A stretch of DNA of 15,031 nt from an uncultured Clostridia bacterium (lineage in GTDB: Bacteria > Bacillota > Clostridia > Oscillospirales > Acutalibacteraceae). The stretch covers positions 1 to 15,031 of the forward strand of contig CALCHE010000073.1 in NCBI GenBank assembly GCA_937901145.1, written 5' to 3'. Below are positions 1-6,229 of the stretch, piece after piece (the first letter of the stretch is position 1; each line of letters begins with the position of its first letter). The notes under the pieces were generated by a model, which had not been told where the DNA came from, did no database searches, and saw nothing but the letters and a program-made list of their open reading frames with translations. A program made the position numbers and the translations under genes.

Positions 1-27
1 ATTCTACCATAGGAGGGCTCTTTTTTC
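1..27 (+). terminator. Possible right arm of a truncated terminator
   Basis: A GGAGGGCTC segment is followed at once by six T, then CTATTG. This looks like the 3' arm and U-tract of an intrinsic terminator whose 5' arm would lie left of the window edge. Only half of the hairpin can be seen, so this is tentative. It would end a plus-strand gene entering from the left. Confidence 0.3.
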
Positions 28-31
28 TATT

Positions 32-48
32 GTCCGTTTTTAACGGAC
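32..48. repeat. Short 7-bp hairpin near left edge
   Basis: GTCCGTT and AACGGAC form a perfect 7-bp stem around a TTT loop. It lies 38 bases beyond the stop of the minus-strand SLOG gene. Neither strand has a T-tract directly after it, so it is not a convincing intrinsic terminator, but it could stabilise a 3' end. Confidence 0.4.
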
Positions 49-85
49 CTGTTCACTAAATTGAGTGTTTCTGTGCTTCATTTTT

Positions 86-529
86 TTACTCTCCGTTATA
101 CAGATTTATAACTGTTTTACCCTTATTTTCTGCTATGGATTTAAATTTATGCGCACCGCCCCAGGTATTCCGTACATAAGTTACCACATATTCAGACTGA
201 TTAATCATCCATCCGTTACGGCGGTCGATTTCGAACCTTTTAGGGACATTATCCCATATTATGTCAGTATAAAGGATTTTATCATCGTCTGCATCTATAT
301 TCAGCTTTTTGTCGGGCATACCCTCGATTACCACGAAATAGCGTATGTGCTTATATACAGAGGAAAAAAGCTTCAGCTCGGATAAGACCATCGAATCGAA
401 TTTACCGTTATGACCTACATAAAACCACATTACACCCTTGTTTTCGATAAGGTCAATGAGTACTTGTTTTAAATCGTAGCGTACTGACTCGGGCGTGTCG
501 CGATGTCCGAAAAATGTACAGGAATTCAT
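86..529 (-). CDS. SLOG (YpsA/DUF1273-like) family protein
   Basis: This 147-residue protein resembles the small SLOG/YpsA-type Rossmann proteins of Clostridia. The family is thought to bind nucleotide-like ligands; no reaction is established that I can name. Visible marks are the N-terminal FFGHRD segment (residues 6-11), a glycine-rich VGHNGKFD loop (38-45) that probably contacts the ligand, PKRFEIDRRN (96-105), and a C-terminal VVTYVRNTWGGA (115-126) followed by KGKTVINL. The chosen ATG (527-529) lies 5 bases after GAGGTGA; a longer reading from 556 would start upstream of the likely transcription start. It has no signal peptide or membrane segment, so it is cytoplasmic. It diverges from a small HTH gene across a shared palindrome, so that regulator may control it. 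The family call is from recalled sequence patterns; the ligand is unknown. Confidence 0.75.
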   Translation of the reverse strand: MNSCTFFGHRDTPESVRYDLKQVLIDLIENKGVMWFYVGHNGKFDSMVLSELKLFSSVYKHIRYFVVIEGMPDKKLNIDADDDKILYTDIIWDNVPKRFEIDRRNGWMINQSEYVVTYVRNTWGGAHKFKSIAENKGKTVINLYNGE

Positions 530-547
530 AAATATCACCTCGTTGAT

Positions 548-575
548 ATTATACACGTTTTTTTAAAATAGTCAA
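548..575 (-). promoter_or_regulatory. Sigma-A promoter of the SLOG gene
   Basis: On the minus strand TTGACT (570-575) and TATAAT (548-553) are separated by 16 bases. Transcription would start near 541, leaving a leader of only about 12 nt that carries the ribosome binding site. The -35 box overlaps the left arm of the palindrome at 572-602, so a protein bound there would block the promoter. Confidence 0.8.
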
Positions 576-602
576 CCTATTGGTGCACTACCTATAGGTT
601 GA
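572..602. promoter_or_regulatory. 31-bp symmetric operator-like sequence
   Basis: TCAACCTAT (572-580) and ATAGGTTGA (594-602) are perfect 9-bp inverted arms, with a further inner pair GGT (582-584) and ACC (590-592), all centred on 587. It lies midway between the divergent SLOG and HTH genes and covers the SLOG -35 box. Its size and symmetry suit a dimeric HTH repressor. The small regulator at 648-851 is the obvious candidate binder, by position only. Confidence 0.65.
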
Positions 603-605
603 TTA

Positions 606-631
606 TATACTTGTGTGATTAGTGGTAAAAT
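606..631 (+). promoter_or_regulatory. Candidate promoter region of the HTH gene
   Basis: Two possible -10 elements are seen. TATACT (606-611) lies next to the palindrome but has no good -35 at 16-18 bases. TGGTAAAAT (623-631) reads as an extended -10. TTGATT (599-604), the mirror of the SLOG -35, is 21 bases from the second, which is too long. The exact start is unresolved; either way the promoter abuts the palindrome. Confidence 0.35.
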
Positions 632-647
632 AACTGTGGTGATAAAT

Positions 648-851
648 ATGATCAATATGAATGTACAGAAACTGCTCGACGAAAAAAATAAAAGCCGTTA
701 TTGGTTGGTAAAGCAGATGCAGACTACTTATAAAACAGTTAATAAAATCTGTGATAACACACTTTCAGGTCTTCAACTCGAAACTATAGAAAAGCTGTGT
801 CATATATTGGAATGTACACCTAACGAACTTTTTAATATAACTGATGATTAA
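648..851 (+). CDS. Small Cro/C1-type (XRE) HTH regulator
   Basis: This 67-residue protein is close to a bare DNA-binding domain. It opens with NVQKLLDEKNKSRYWL (residues 4-19), the helix that precedes the HTH in Cro/C1 proteins. It continues through KQMQTTYKTVNKI (22-34) and ends in the typical LQLETIEKLCHILECTPNELF (42-62, described here in part). That tail matches the class in which a short regulator reads an operator as a dimer. The ATG at 648 is chosen because GGTGA sits 5 bases upstream. A GTG at 615 has no ribosome site and would start inside the promoter; the ATG at 657 is too far from the ribosome site. It is divergent from the SLOG gene and followed at once by a terminator, so it is monocistronic. 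Autoregulation through the adjacent palindrome is inferred. Confidence 0.8.
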   Translation: MINMNVQKLLDEKNKSRYWLVKQMQTTYKTVNKICDNTLSGLQLETIEKLCHILECTPNELFNITDD

Positions 852-876
852 GACACTTCGGTGTCTTTTCTTTTTT
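851..876 (+). terminator. Intrinsic terminator of the HTH gene
   Basis: AGACAC and GTGTCT pair around a TTCG tetraloop and are followed by TTTCTTTTTT. The stem overlaps the last base of the stop codon. This is a compact, convincing terminator. Confidence 0.85.
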
Positions 877-894
877 GTAATCATCCTTATGGCG

Positions 895-930
895 AATAAA
901 AACAAGGTGCTGTCACTCAAACAGCACCTT
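895..930 (-). terminator. Terminator of the 948-2109 operon
   Basis: AAGGTGCTG (904-912) and CAGCACCTT (922-930) form a perfect 9-bp stem with a 9-nt loop. On the minus strand it is followed by GTTTTTATT, and it lies 18 bases after the stop of the acidic protein gene. On the plus strand it is followed by AACTTTTTTG, so it may work in both directions. Confidence 0.85.
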
Positions 931-947
931 AACTTTTTTGTTCAGTT

Positions 948-1415
948 TTATTTTCTGTTGCGGATATTAACTAAACTCTCCACCTTTTTCAGAACAGCCT
1001 CTTCATTATCCTCATCCAAATCCGCTATCAGACAGTCGATGGCACAGAGAGCGCCCGTGGCATCCTCATCGTCGTGGCAGAACTCACCGTCCAGGTCATA
1101 TTCTTTTCCGTCGATGATTATCTCACGGTTATAGTCATAATTTTTAAAGCGGAAAAAGCTGAAATCACTTATGCCGAGCAGTTCAATGAGAAGTAAAAAG
1201 TTATCGGCGATTTCCTCGTATATCTCTTCTTCCGTTAAAAGTCCCGAGGGCTCGGCAAGCTTTTCCGAAAGAATTTCCATAAATGTTTGTGTGATTCCGC
1301 TTTCCTTGAAGGCGTTAAGGTCGAAATCCTCTTCATCGGTGGGAGACTCTACGATGCTTTTTATCTTGTCTGCCAAGGTTTTAAATTTAATAAGGTTATC
1401 TTCATTATTCTTCAT
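948..1415 (-). CDS. Unknown acidic protein, second gene of HAD operon
   Basis: I do not recognise this 155-residue protein. It is soluble and strongly acidic, with clusters such as TDEEDFD (residues 26-32), LLTEEEIYEE (59-68) and HDDEDATG, and a central hydrophobic stretch LLLIELLGISDFSFF that looks like a buried helix rather than a membrane span. There is no signal peptide and no obvious catalytic motif. AGAGGA lies 7 bases before the ATG. Its start overlaps the end of the HAD nucleotidase gene by 11 nt (1405-1415), so the two are co-transcribed and probably translationally coupled, with the nucleotidase first. That suggests a linked role but does not reveal it. That it is a real gene is supported by the ribosome site, the overlap and the terminator just downstream; its function is open. 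Confidence 0.75.
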   Translation of the reverse strand: MKNNEDNLIKFKTLADKIKSIVESPTDEEDFDLNAFKESGITQTFMEILSEKLAEPSGLLTEEEIYEEIADNFLLLIELLGISDFSFFRFKNYDYNREIIIDGKEYDLDGEFCHDDEDATGALCAIDCLIADLDEDNEEAVLKKVESLVNIRNRK

Positions 1416-2109
1416 ATAAAATTCCTCTGACCTCTCTTACATCGCTTATTACATAGTCAGGCTTATACTCCTCGGGTAAATCCTGACTCTTAAGATTCAG
1501 CCATACACACTTAAGATGTACATTCATAGCACCCTTGATGTCTGAGGTCAGAGAGTCGCCGACAAGAATAATTTTATCAATATCTTTTTCTTTAATATGT
1601 GACAGCACATAGTCGAAATATTCCTTTTTAGGCTTCTGATGTCCTACGGTTTCGGAAACAAAAATATCAGTAAAGAGGGGGAGAAGACCGCTTTTCATAA
1701 GACGTTTCTTCTGGGTGTTTGCCACTCCGTTGGTGACGATGTAAAGATCGTAGCCCTTTTCCTTAAGCTCACGGCAGAGCTCCGCGGCACCCTCAAGTGT
1801 GTTACCTCCCTCACCTAAAAGTGAAAGATATTTTTCATTGACCTCGAAGGGGTCCGTGTCACAGCGGAAATTTATGGCTTCAAAGAATTTTTTGAATCTT
1901 GTCCTTTTTAGCTCAGGCTTAGTCAGCTCTCCTCTTTCGATAGCCTTCCACATTCCCTGATTTATTTCTACATAAGTTTTTATATTTTCCTCTGTCACGG
2001 GGACACCGTAAAGCTCCATAGTTTTTCTAAGGGCACAGTTTTCGTCCTTATCGAAATCGAGCAGGGTGTTATCCGCATCGAAAAGCACGGTGGTGTATTT
2101 TCCTGTCAT
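1405..2109 (-). CDS. yjjG: YjjG-type HAD-family nucleotidase
   Basis: This 234-residue haloacid dehalogenase-superfamily hydrolase best fits the YjjG/YfnB subfamily. Those enzymes dephosphorylate nucleoside monophosphates, including non-canonical pyrimidine nucleotides, and may clean the nucleotide pool. All four HAD motifs are visible: DADNT (residues 11-15; D11 nucleophile, D13 acid/base), VTNG (125-128), the lysine of HQKP (K159), and GDSLTSD (184-190; D185 and D190 bind Mg2+). The alpha-helical cap (about 18-100) is of the type placed after motif I. Length is normal for the subfamily. The ATG at 2107-2109 follows AGAGGTGAT; the upstream in-frame start would lie in the promoter. It is cytoplasmic and the first gene of an operon with the acidic protein. 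Substrate preference cannot be read from sequence. Confidence 0.85.
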   Translation of the reverse strand: MTGKYTTVLFDADNTLLDFDKDENCALRKTMELYGVPVTEENIKTYVEINQGMWKAIERGELTKPELKRTRFKKFFEAINFRCDTDPFEVNEKYLSLLGEGGNTLEGAAELCRELKEKGYDLYIVTNGVANTQKKRLMKSGLLPLFTDIFVSETVGHQKPKKEYFDYVLSHIKEKDIDKIILVGDSLTSDIKGAMNVHLKCVWLNLKSQDLPEEYKPDYVISDVREVRGILYEE

Positions 2110-2128
2110 ATTAATCACCTCTGAAAAT

Positions 2129-2157
2129 ATTTTACTAAAAAAGTGAGGGGATGTCAA
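2129..2157 (-). promoter_or_regulatory. Sigma-A promoter of the yjjG operon
   Basis: On the minus strand TTGACA (2152-2157) and TAAAAT (2129-2134) are 17 bases apart, close to ideal. Transcription would start near 2122, giving a leader of about 12 nt before the ATG at 2109, as short as that of the SLOG gene. Confidence 0.85.
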
Positions 2158-2195
2158 ATATAAAAGATAAACAATAAACTACTACAAGAATATTT

Positions 2196-2345
2196 ACAGT
2201 TATTAAATATTTTTCTTTTTACGCTCAGGCTGCATCGTCACCGAAGCGCGTCCTGTGGACGATGAAGCGAGGTGAGGATGAGAAACCATTATGTTTACGA
2301 TGCATAATTCACAGTTATTAAGCTTTTAGGTTATCACGCTCAGGC
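2196..2345 (+). repeat. Spaced direct repeat, exact 115-bp offset
   Basis: ACAGTTATTAA, 14 variable bases, then ACGCTCAGGC occurs at 2196-2230 and again at 2311-2345. Both blocks and their spacing are conserved while the 14 bases between differ. The pattern looks like a duplicated element boundary or binding unit. Confidence 0.6.
2233..2264. repeat. Inverted repeat CATCGTC/GACGATG
   Basis: Perfect 7-bp arms 2233-2239 and 2258-2264 enclose 18 bases. They lie between the two copies of the spaced direct repeat. Confidence 0.45.
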
Positions 2346-2355
2346 CGCTCGGGCC

Positions 2356-2383
2356 TTTACTTTGCCCCGGTCGGCAAAGTAAA
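2356..2383. repeat. 11-bp hairpin TTTACTTTGCC/GGCAAAGTAAA
   Basis: Perfect 11-bp arms at 2356-2366 and 2373-2383 surround a 6-nt CCGGTC loop. There is no T-tract, so it is not a standard terminator. It is the strongest fold in the gene-free block and the part I most associate with dispersed clostridial repeats. Confidence 0.65.
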
Positions 2384-2559
2384 CAAAGCGCCCTTTTTGC
2401 CTCGGAAAATACTTTCCTCGGTGGCCGCCTTCGCAAGCTTGGCGGAGATAAGCCACTGTCGTAGTAGTTTGATGTTAATGTTGATGGTAGTCACGTTCAA
2501 AACAACAATTTCGCATATTTACTCTTTCAGTAGCGCAAAACAGATGTACCTCTTAAGGG

Positions 2560-2579
2560 GCGACCCGTGGCAGGGTCGC
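2560..2579. repeat. 7-bp hairpin GCGACCC/GGGTCGC
   Basis: Perfect arms at 2560-2566 and 2573-2579 with a 6-nt loop GTGGCA. GC-rich compared with the flanking AT-rich sequence; there is no T-tract. Confidence 0.55.
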
Positions 2580-2761
2580 AGATAGGAAACTACCGTTCTG
2601 TATAATTGTTTTTTCTTAGGTTAACCTGTATTGTTTTTATGTGCTTTAAAGTTTAGAGCGGAGCGAAAAATTTTTATGCACAGGACACGATGGTCGCCCC
2701 TACGATACAGATCGTAAAATCGGCGGACTATCACTTTCTGCTTTCCGAAATCTTACTCGCA

Positions 2762-2792
2762 ATTCTGCGTTCTGCATTCTGAATTCTGCATT
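2762..2792 (+). repeat. 7-nt tandem repeat (ATTCTGC-like)
   Basis: Four successive 7-mers ATTCTGC, GTTCTGC, ATTCTGA, ATTCTGC and a partial ATTC form an imperfect microsatellite. It sits directly beside the lacZ terminator. Confidence 0.7.
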
Positions 2793-2793
2793 C

Positions 2794-2829
2794 AAAAACA
2801 GCCCGACTCCTGAGAATCGGGCTGTTTTT
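2794..2829 (-). terminator. Intrinsic terminator of lacZ
   Basis: AAAAACAGCCCGA (2794-2806) and TCGGGCTGTTTTT (2817-2829) form a perfect 13-bp stem with a 10-nt loop. On the minus strand the T-run follows the GC-rich core. It starts one base beyond the lacZ stop codon and could work in both directions. Confidence 0.88.
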
Positions 2830-2830
2830 A

Positions 2831-5800
2831 TCAGATTACTTCGATAGTATATCCGTATTCGTATGTTGTTCCCTTGTGCATAATGTAGGGCTCTCTCAGA
2901 CAGGCATTACCGGGTGTGTCACCACCGATACCTCTCTGCATAAGGTCGATACATACAGTAGTGAAGTCCTTATGCTTCAGTGAGTGGATGTGTGTTGCCT
3001 CGTCAAGGTCGTTTACGGTGTAGTGATGGCAGTTGATAGCGAAGGGCTTTTCACCTTTCTTTGTGAAGCGAAGACCCTGACCTTCTTTATTCTTTACTTC
3101 CATCATTCTGACATCAGTTCTGTGACCGTTTTCCTGAGGACGCATATAGTGATGCTCCATATCGGTTACGCTCATTTCGTGGATGGCGATTCTGGCACCT
3201 GTCTTACGGTCAATGTGATTTTCCTGAGGACCTCTGCCGTACCATTTTACCCGGTCGTATTCTCTGTCCATGGTAAGGAGTGTACCGAAGCGTACCATAT
3301 CCATTCCTGCAGTACCCTTGTGACATACATCGATTTTACCGTCGGGATAAACGGTGTAGGTGAGCATAACATCCTTAAGACCGAGAGCTGAAACCTTGGT
3401 TTCGATGTAGGCTGTGTGACTGTAGCGATGTACAGTGGTAGCCTTGGTCTTAAGTGTGTCTGTCGACTTTTTCCACATAAAGAGGGGATGGAAGGGAATG
3501 AGAGGCGGAACGAAATTAAAGAAGTCGATATCATTATCTGTAAGAGCTCTGTAGTAGTTGGGACGAAGCTCACCGCGGAGATATTCCTTTCCGTTCTTTT
3601 TAAGAGAGGTGAGAAGACCGTTAACGAAGGTATATTCGAAATCCTTACCGCTGACGGTGAAGTTCTTTTCGGTACCCTTGATGTCTACCTTTTCTTCATA
3701 TTTCACTTCTTCCTTTTCGTCGGCTGCTTTGAGAAGGAACTGATCGAAGCCGTGCTCGTAGCCTGCCTTTGCGAAGCGGCAGTCCTCTCTTCTCACATAA
3801 GAGAAGGTGATGAAGACCTCGCCTGCAGGCATTTCGTCAAGAGCATAGTCAAGAGTGAATTCCATTTCTGAAAGACCCTCTAACTTTTCGAAAAGGTCAC
3901 GGGGAAGACATTTCTCAGAAATTATCTTGCCGTCCTCTGCGATTACATATTTAATGTCGAACTTTGAAAGGTCGGAGAAGAGCTGTTTGTTTTTGAGAAG
4001 GAATCTGCCTTCTTTGAGGTTGATTTCCTTAACCTCGATTTCGCAGTAAACCTTTCTTACCTCATGGATACAGGGGTGTACTTTTCTGTCAGCGGCGATA
4101 ATACCGTTGGCATTGAAATAAATGTTACTGCCTGTGATGGCGCAGGTGTTATAGGGAGGCTTTATCCACAGATCCTTTTCATTATAGTCTGTACCGTAAA
4201 GCCACATATCCTCACCGTCTTCGTTTTTCTTATGGATGGCCTGATCCACGAAGTCCCAGATGTAACCGCCGCAGAGGTTATCGTACTTTTCGAAGGCATC
4301 CATATATTCACGGAAGTTGCCGAGGCTGTTTTCCATAGCGTGTGCATATTCGCAGAATACTACGGGCTTGGTGTAAAGCTCCTTTGAGATGGGCTTACTG
4401 TCGGCGGCAAGAGCGTTTGCGATGTTGTCAAACCAGGTGATGGTGAGTGGCTCACGGTTACCTAATTTTTCTACCTGATCCTCTGTGGGATACATACGGC
4501 TGATAACGTCACTCTTTGTGAAATCGAAGTCGCCCTCATAATGGAACTGACGGGTGGTGTCGAGCTTCAGTGCGGCCTGCTTCATACGAAGGAAGTTGCT
4601 GCCGTCACCGGCTTCGTTACCGAGAGACCACATAAATACACAGGCGTGGTTTCTGTCTCTGAGAACCATTCTTTCCATTCTGTCCACTACGGCATCTGTC
4701 CACATCGGATTATCACCGGGAACATTCTTTCTTCTTACACCGTGAGTTTCCAGGTCGCATTCGTCCATAACCCAGAAGCCGTATTCGTCACACAGGTCAT
4801 AGAAACGGGGATCATTGGGATAATGGCTGGTACGGATGGAGTTGATATTATTTCTTTTCATAATATCAAGGTCCTGGATATATCTTTCGTCGGGAACTGC
4901 CCAGCCGTAATCGGGGTCGAAATCGTGACGGTTTACACCTCTGATGAGAAGAGGCTTGCCGTTTACGAGAATTTTTTCACCTTTGATTTCTACCTGCTTG
5001 AAGCCCATTCTGATTGCCTTATATGTAACCTGTCCGTCGCAGGTGATTTTAAGAAGGAGAGTATAGAGAACGGGATTTTCACTTGACCAGAGAACAGGTC
5101 TTTCGATGAACTGTTTGAAGTCGAGCTTATTTTCACCCTTTACGGTAACGATTTCCTTTTTACCGATGAGAGTAGGCATACCCGCTGTGAGAAGAGCAGC
5201 TTCGAATTCTACTGTCTTTCCGCCGTCGGTGTAGTCTTTGATAAGCACATCGAGATTAACATAGGCATCGGTGTAATTATTCACAAGCTCAGTGCTTACG
5301 AAGAAATCGCGAAGAGCAACCTTCGGCTCACTGTAAATGTAAACCTCACGGTAAATACCTGAAAGGAACCACATATCCTGGTCCTCGAGATAGGTGCCGT
5401 CAGTATAACGGTAAACCTCAGCGGCTACCTTGTTTTCGCCGGGTGTCACATAGTCAGTGATGTCGAACTCGTGGGGGGTGTTTGAGCCCTGTGAGTAGCC
5501 CACATATTTTCCGTTGACATAAACTGAAAGACCAGCCTTTACTGCACCGAAGTGAAGGAAAATCTGTCTGCCGTCCCAGTCTGAGGGAACAGTGAAGGAG
5601 GTTCTGTGAACAGCGATTTCCTGTCCTGCCACATCGATGGAGGGGATTTTGCTCTTTTCGATGCTGATGCAGTTGGGGAAGGAGTTTGCATAATACCAGG
5701 GCTTGGTGTAGTCCTTCTGTAACTGCCATACACCGGGGATGGTGATGTCCTCCCATTTGCTGTCGTCGTAGTCGGCTGCCTTGAATTCCTCGGGAAGCTC

Positions 5801-5968
5801 GCCTACACCCTTGCTCCAGTAAAATTTCCAGGTACCGTTAAGGGATACCTTGAAAGGAGATTTTTCTCTTTTGGCGGCACTGTCAGCCTTCTCATAGCAT
5901 AAGGCAAGTACGTGACCGTCCTCTTTGTTTTCTTTGATTATCTGCGGGTTTTCCCATTTGTACTTCAT
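2831..5968 (-). CDS. lacZ: Beta-galactosidase, glycoside hydrolase family 2
   Basis: This 1045-residue protein is a full-length LacZ-type beta-galactosidase that hydrolyses terminal beta-galactosides such as lactose. The order is the N-terminal sugar-binding jelly roll (about 40-215, ending GIYREVYIYS), an Ig-like domain (about 217-325), the TIM barrel (about 327-620), a second Ig-like domain, and the C-terminal beta-sandwich of the LacZ small-domain type (about 760-1040). The acid/base glutamate is E452 in SLGNEAG and the nucleophile is E540 in FCEYAHAM. RGVNRHDFDP (343-352) and SHYPNDPRFYDLCDEYG (381-397) are family signatures. E. coli LacZ has CEYAHAMGNS where this protein has CEYAHAMENS. 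There is no signal peptide, so it is cytoplasmic and needs imported substrate; no transporter or regulator lies beside it here. The ATG at 5966-5968 follows AAGGGTGAA; the earlier ATG at 6025 lies inside the promoter. Confidence 0.95.
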   Translation of the reverse strand: MKYKWENPQIIKENKEDGHVLALCYEKADSAAKREKSPFKVSLNGTWKFYWSKGVGELPEEFKAADYDDSKWEDITIPGVWQLQKDYTKPWYYANSFPNCISIEKSKIPSIDVAGQEIAVHRTSFTVPSDWDGRQIFLHFGAVKAGLSVYVNGKYVGYSQGSNTPHEFDITDYVTPGENKVAAEVYRYTDGTYLEDQDMWFLSGIYREVYIYSEPKVALRDFFVSTELVNNYTDAYVNLDVLIKDYTDGGKTVEFEAALLTAGMPTLIGKKEIVTVKGENKLDFKQFIERPVLWSSENPVLYTLLLKITCDGQVTYKAIRMGFKQVEIKGEKILVNGKPLLIRGVNRHDFDPDYGWAVPDERYIQDLDIMKRNNINSIRTSHYPNDPRFYDLCDEYGFWVMDECDLETHGVRRKNVPGDNPMWTDAVVDRMERMVLRDRNHACVFMWSLGNEAGDGSNFLRMKQAALKLDTTRQFHYEGDFDFTKSDVISRMYPTEDQVEKLGNREPLTITWFDNIANALAADSKPISKELYTKPVVFCEYAHAMENSLGNFREYMDAFEKYDNLCGGYIWDFVDQAIHKKNEDGEDMWLYGTDYNEKDLWIKPPYNTCAITGSNIYFNANGIIAADRKVHPCIHEVRKVYCEIEVKEINLKEGRFLLKNKQLFSDLSKFDIKYVIAEDGKIISEKCLPRDLFEKLEGLSEMEFTLDYALDEMPAGEVFITFSYVRREDCRFAKAGYEHGFDQFLLKAADEKEEVKYEEKVDIKGTEKNFTVSGKDFEYTFVNGLLTSLKKNGKEYLRGELRPNYYRALTDNDIDFFNFVPPLIPFHPLFMWKKSTDTLKTKATTVHRYSHTAYIETKVSALGLKDVMLTYTVYPDGKIDVCHKGTAGMDMVRFGTLLTMDREYDRVKWYGRGPQENHIDRKTGARIAIHEMSVTDMEHHYMRPQENGHRTDVRMMEVKNKEGQGLRFTKKGEKPFAINCHHYTVNDLDEATHIHSLKHKDFTTVCIDLMQRGIGGDTPGNACLREPYIMHKGTTYEYGYTIEVI

Positions 5969-6023
5969 TATTTCACCCTTCTTTCTTTTTAGCGGTCGGT
6001 TCAGATAACCGCATACTGCTTTC

Positions 6024-6053
6024 ATTCTACTAAATAATCACTGCTTTTGTCAA
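6024..6053 (-). promoter_or_regulatory. Sigma-A promoter of lacZ
   Basis: On the minus strand TTGACA (6048-6053) and TAGAAT (6024-6029) are 18 bases apart. Transcription would start near 6017, giving a leader of about 49 nt to the ATG at 5968. A weaker second candidate, TTGACG with TAATAT, lies further upstream (about 6064-6093). Confidence 0.75.
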
Positions 6054-6156
6054 GGAAAAACATACTATATTAATTGTATATTAAAAATATCGTCAAAGAG
6101 GGGTTACGGGTATATGTTAAAGTTAATTAAAGTAAAGGTTAATTTTTCTTTTTCTG

Positions 6157-6188
6157 TTGACGGCTCGGTAAAATAATGATATTATAAT
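6157..6188 (+). promoter_or_regulatory. Promoter of the Cys-rich secreted protein gene
   Basis: TTGACG (6157-6162) is followed after 17 bases by TATTAT (6180-6185); the overlapping TATAAT (6183-6188) is a better -10 but 20 bases away. It diverges from the lacZ promoter. Confidence 0.65.
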
Positions 6189-6229
6189 GATGAATGATAA
6201 TATGATTTTCTGATTTGGAGGTAAATATT

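Larger units (their letters stand above)
2160..2793. other. Gene-free mosaic of intergenic repeats
   Basis: About 630 bases with no credible gene. It contains a spaced direct repeat (2196-2230 and 2311-2345), several perfect hairpins (2233-2264, 2356-2383, 2560-2579, 2701-2716), a 10-bp palindrome AGGTTAACCT (2618-2627), and a 7-nt tandem repeat (2762-2792). Base composition changes sharply within it, from AT-rich to GC-rich blocks such as 2341-2460. From memory, blocks like GGCAAAGTAAA and GTAGGGGCGACC recur between genes in clostridial genomes, which would make this a landing site for dispersed non-coding repeats. That is recollection, not a search. Confidence 0.6.

Noticed and set aside
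32..48. Hairpin as the terminator of the SLOG gene
   Set aside because: The minus strand has no T-run after the stem, so it is listed only as a hairpin.
65..385. Plus-strand open frame at the left edge
   Set aside because: It is antisense to the SLOG gene, which has a promoter, ribosome site and family motifs.
2397..2585. 62-codon plus-strand open frame in the gene-free block
   Set aside because: No ribosome site or recognisable protein sequence; it spans hairpins and repeat-like DNA.
4541..5086. Long plus-strand open frame within lacZ
   Set aside because: It is antisense to conserved GH2 barrel sequence and has no ribosome site or family resemblance.
6061..6093. AT-rich imperfect palindrome upstream of lacZ as a repressor site
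   Set aside because: The symmetry around TTAA is poor and could come from base composition alone.
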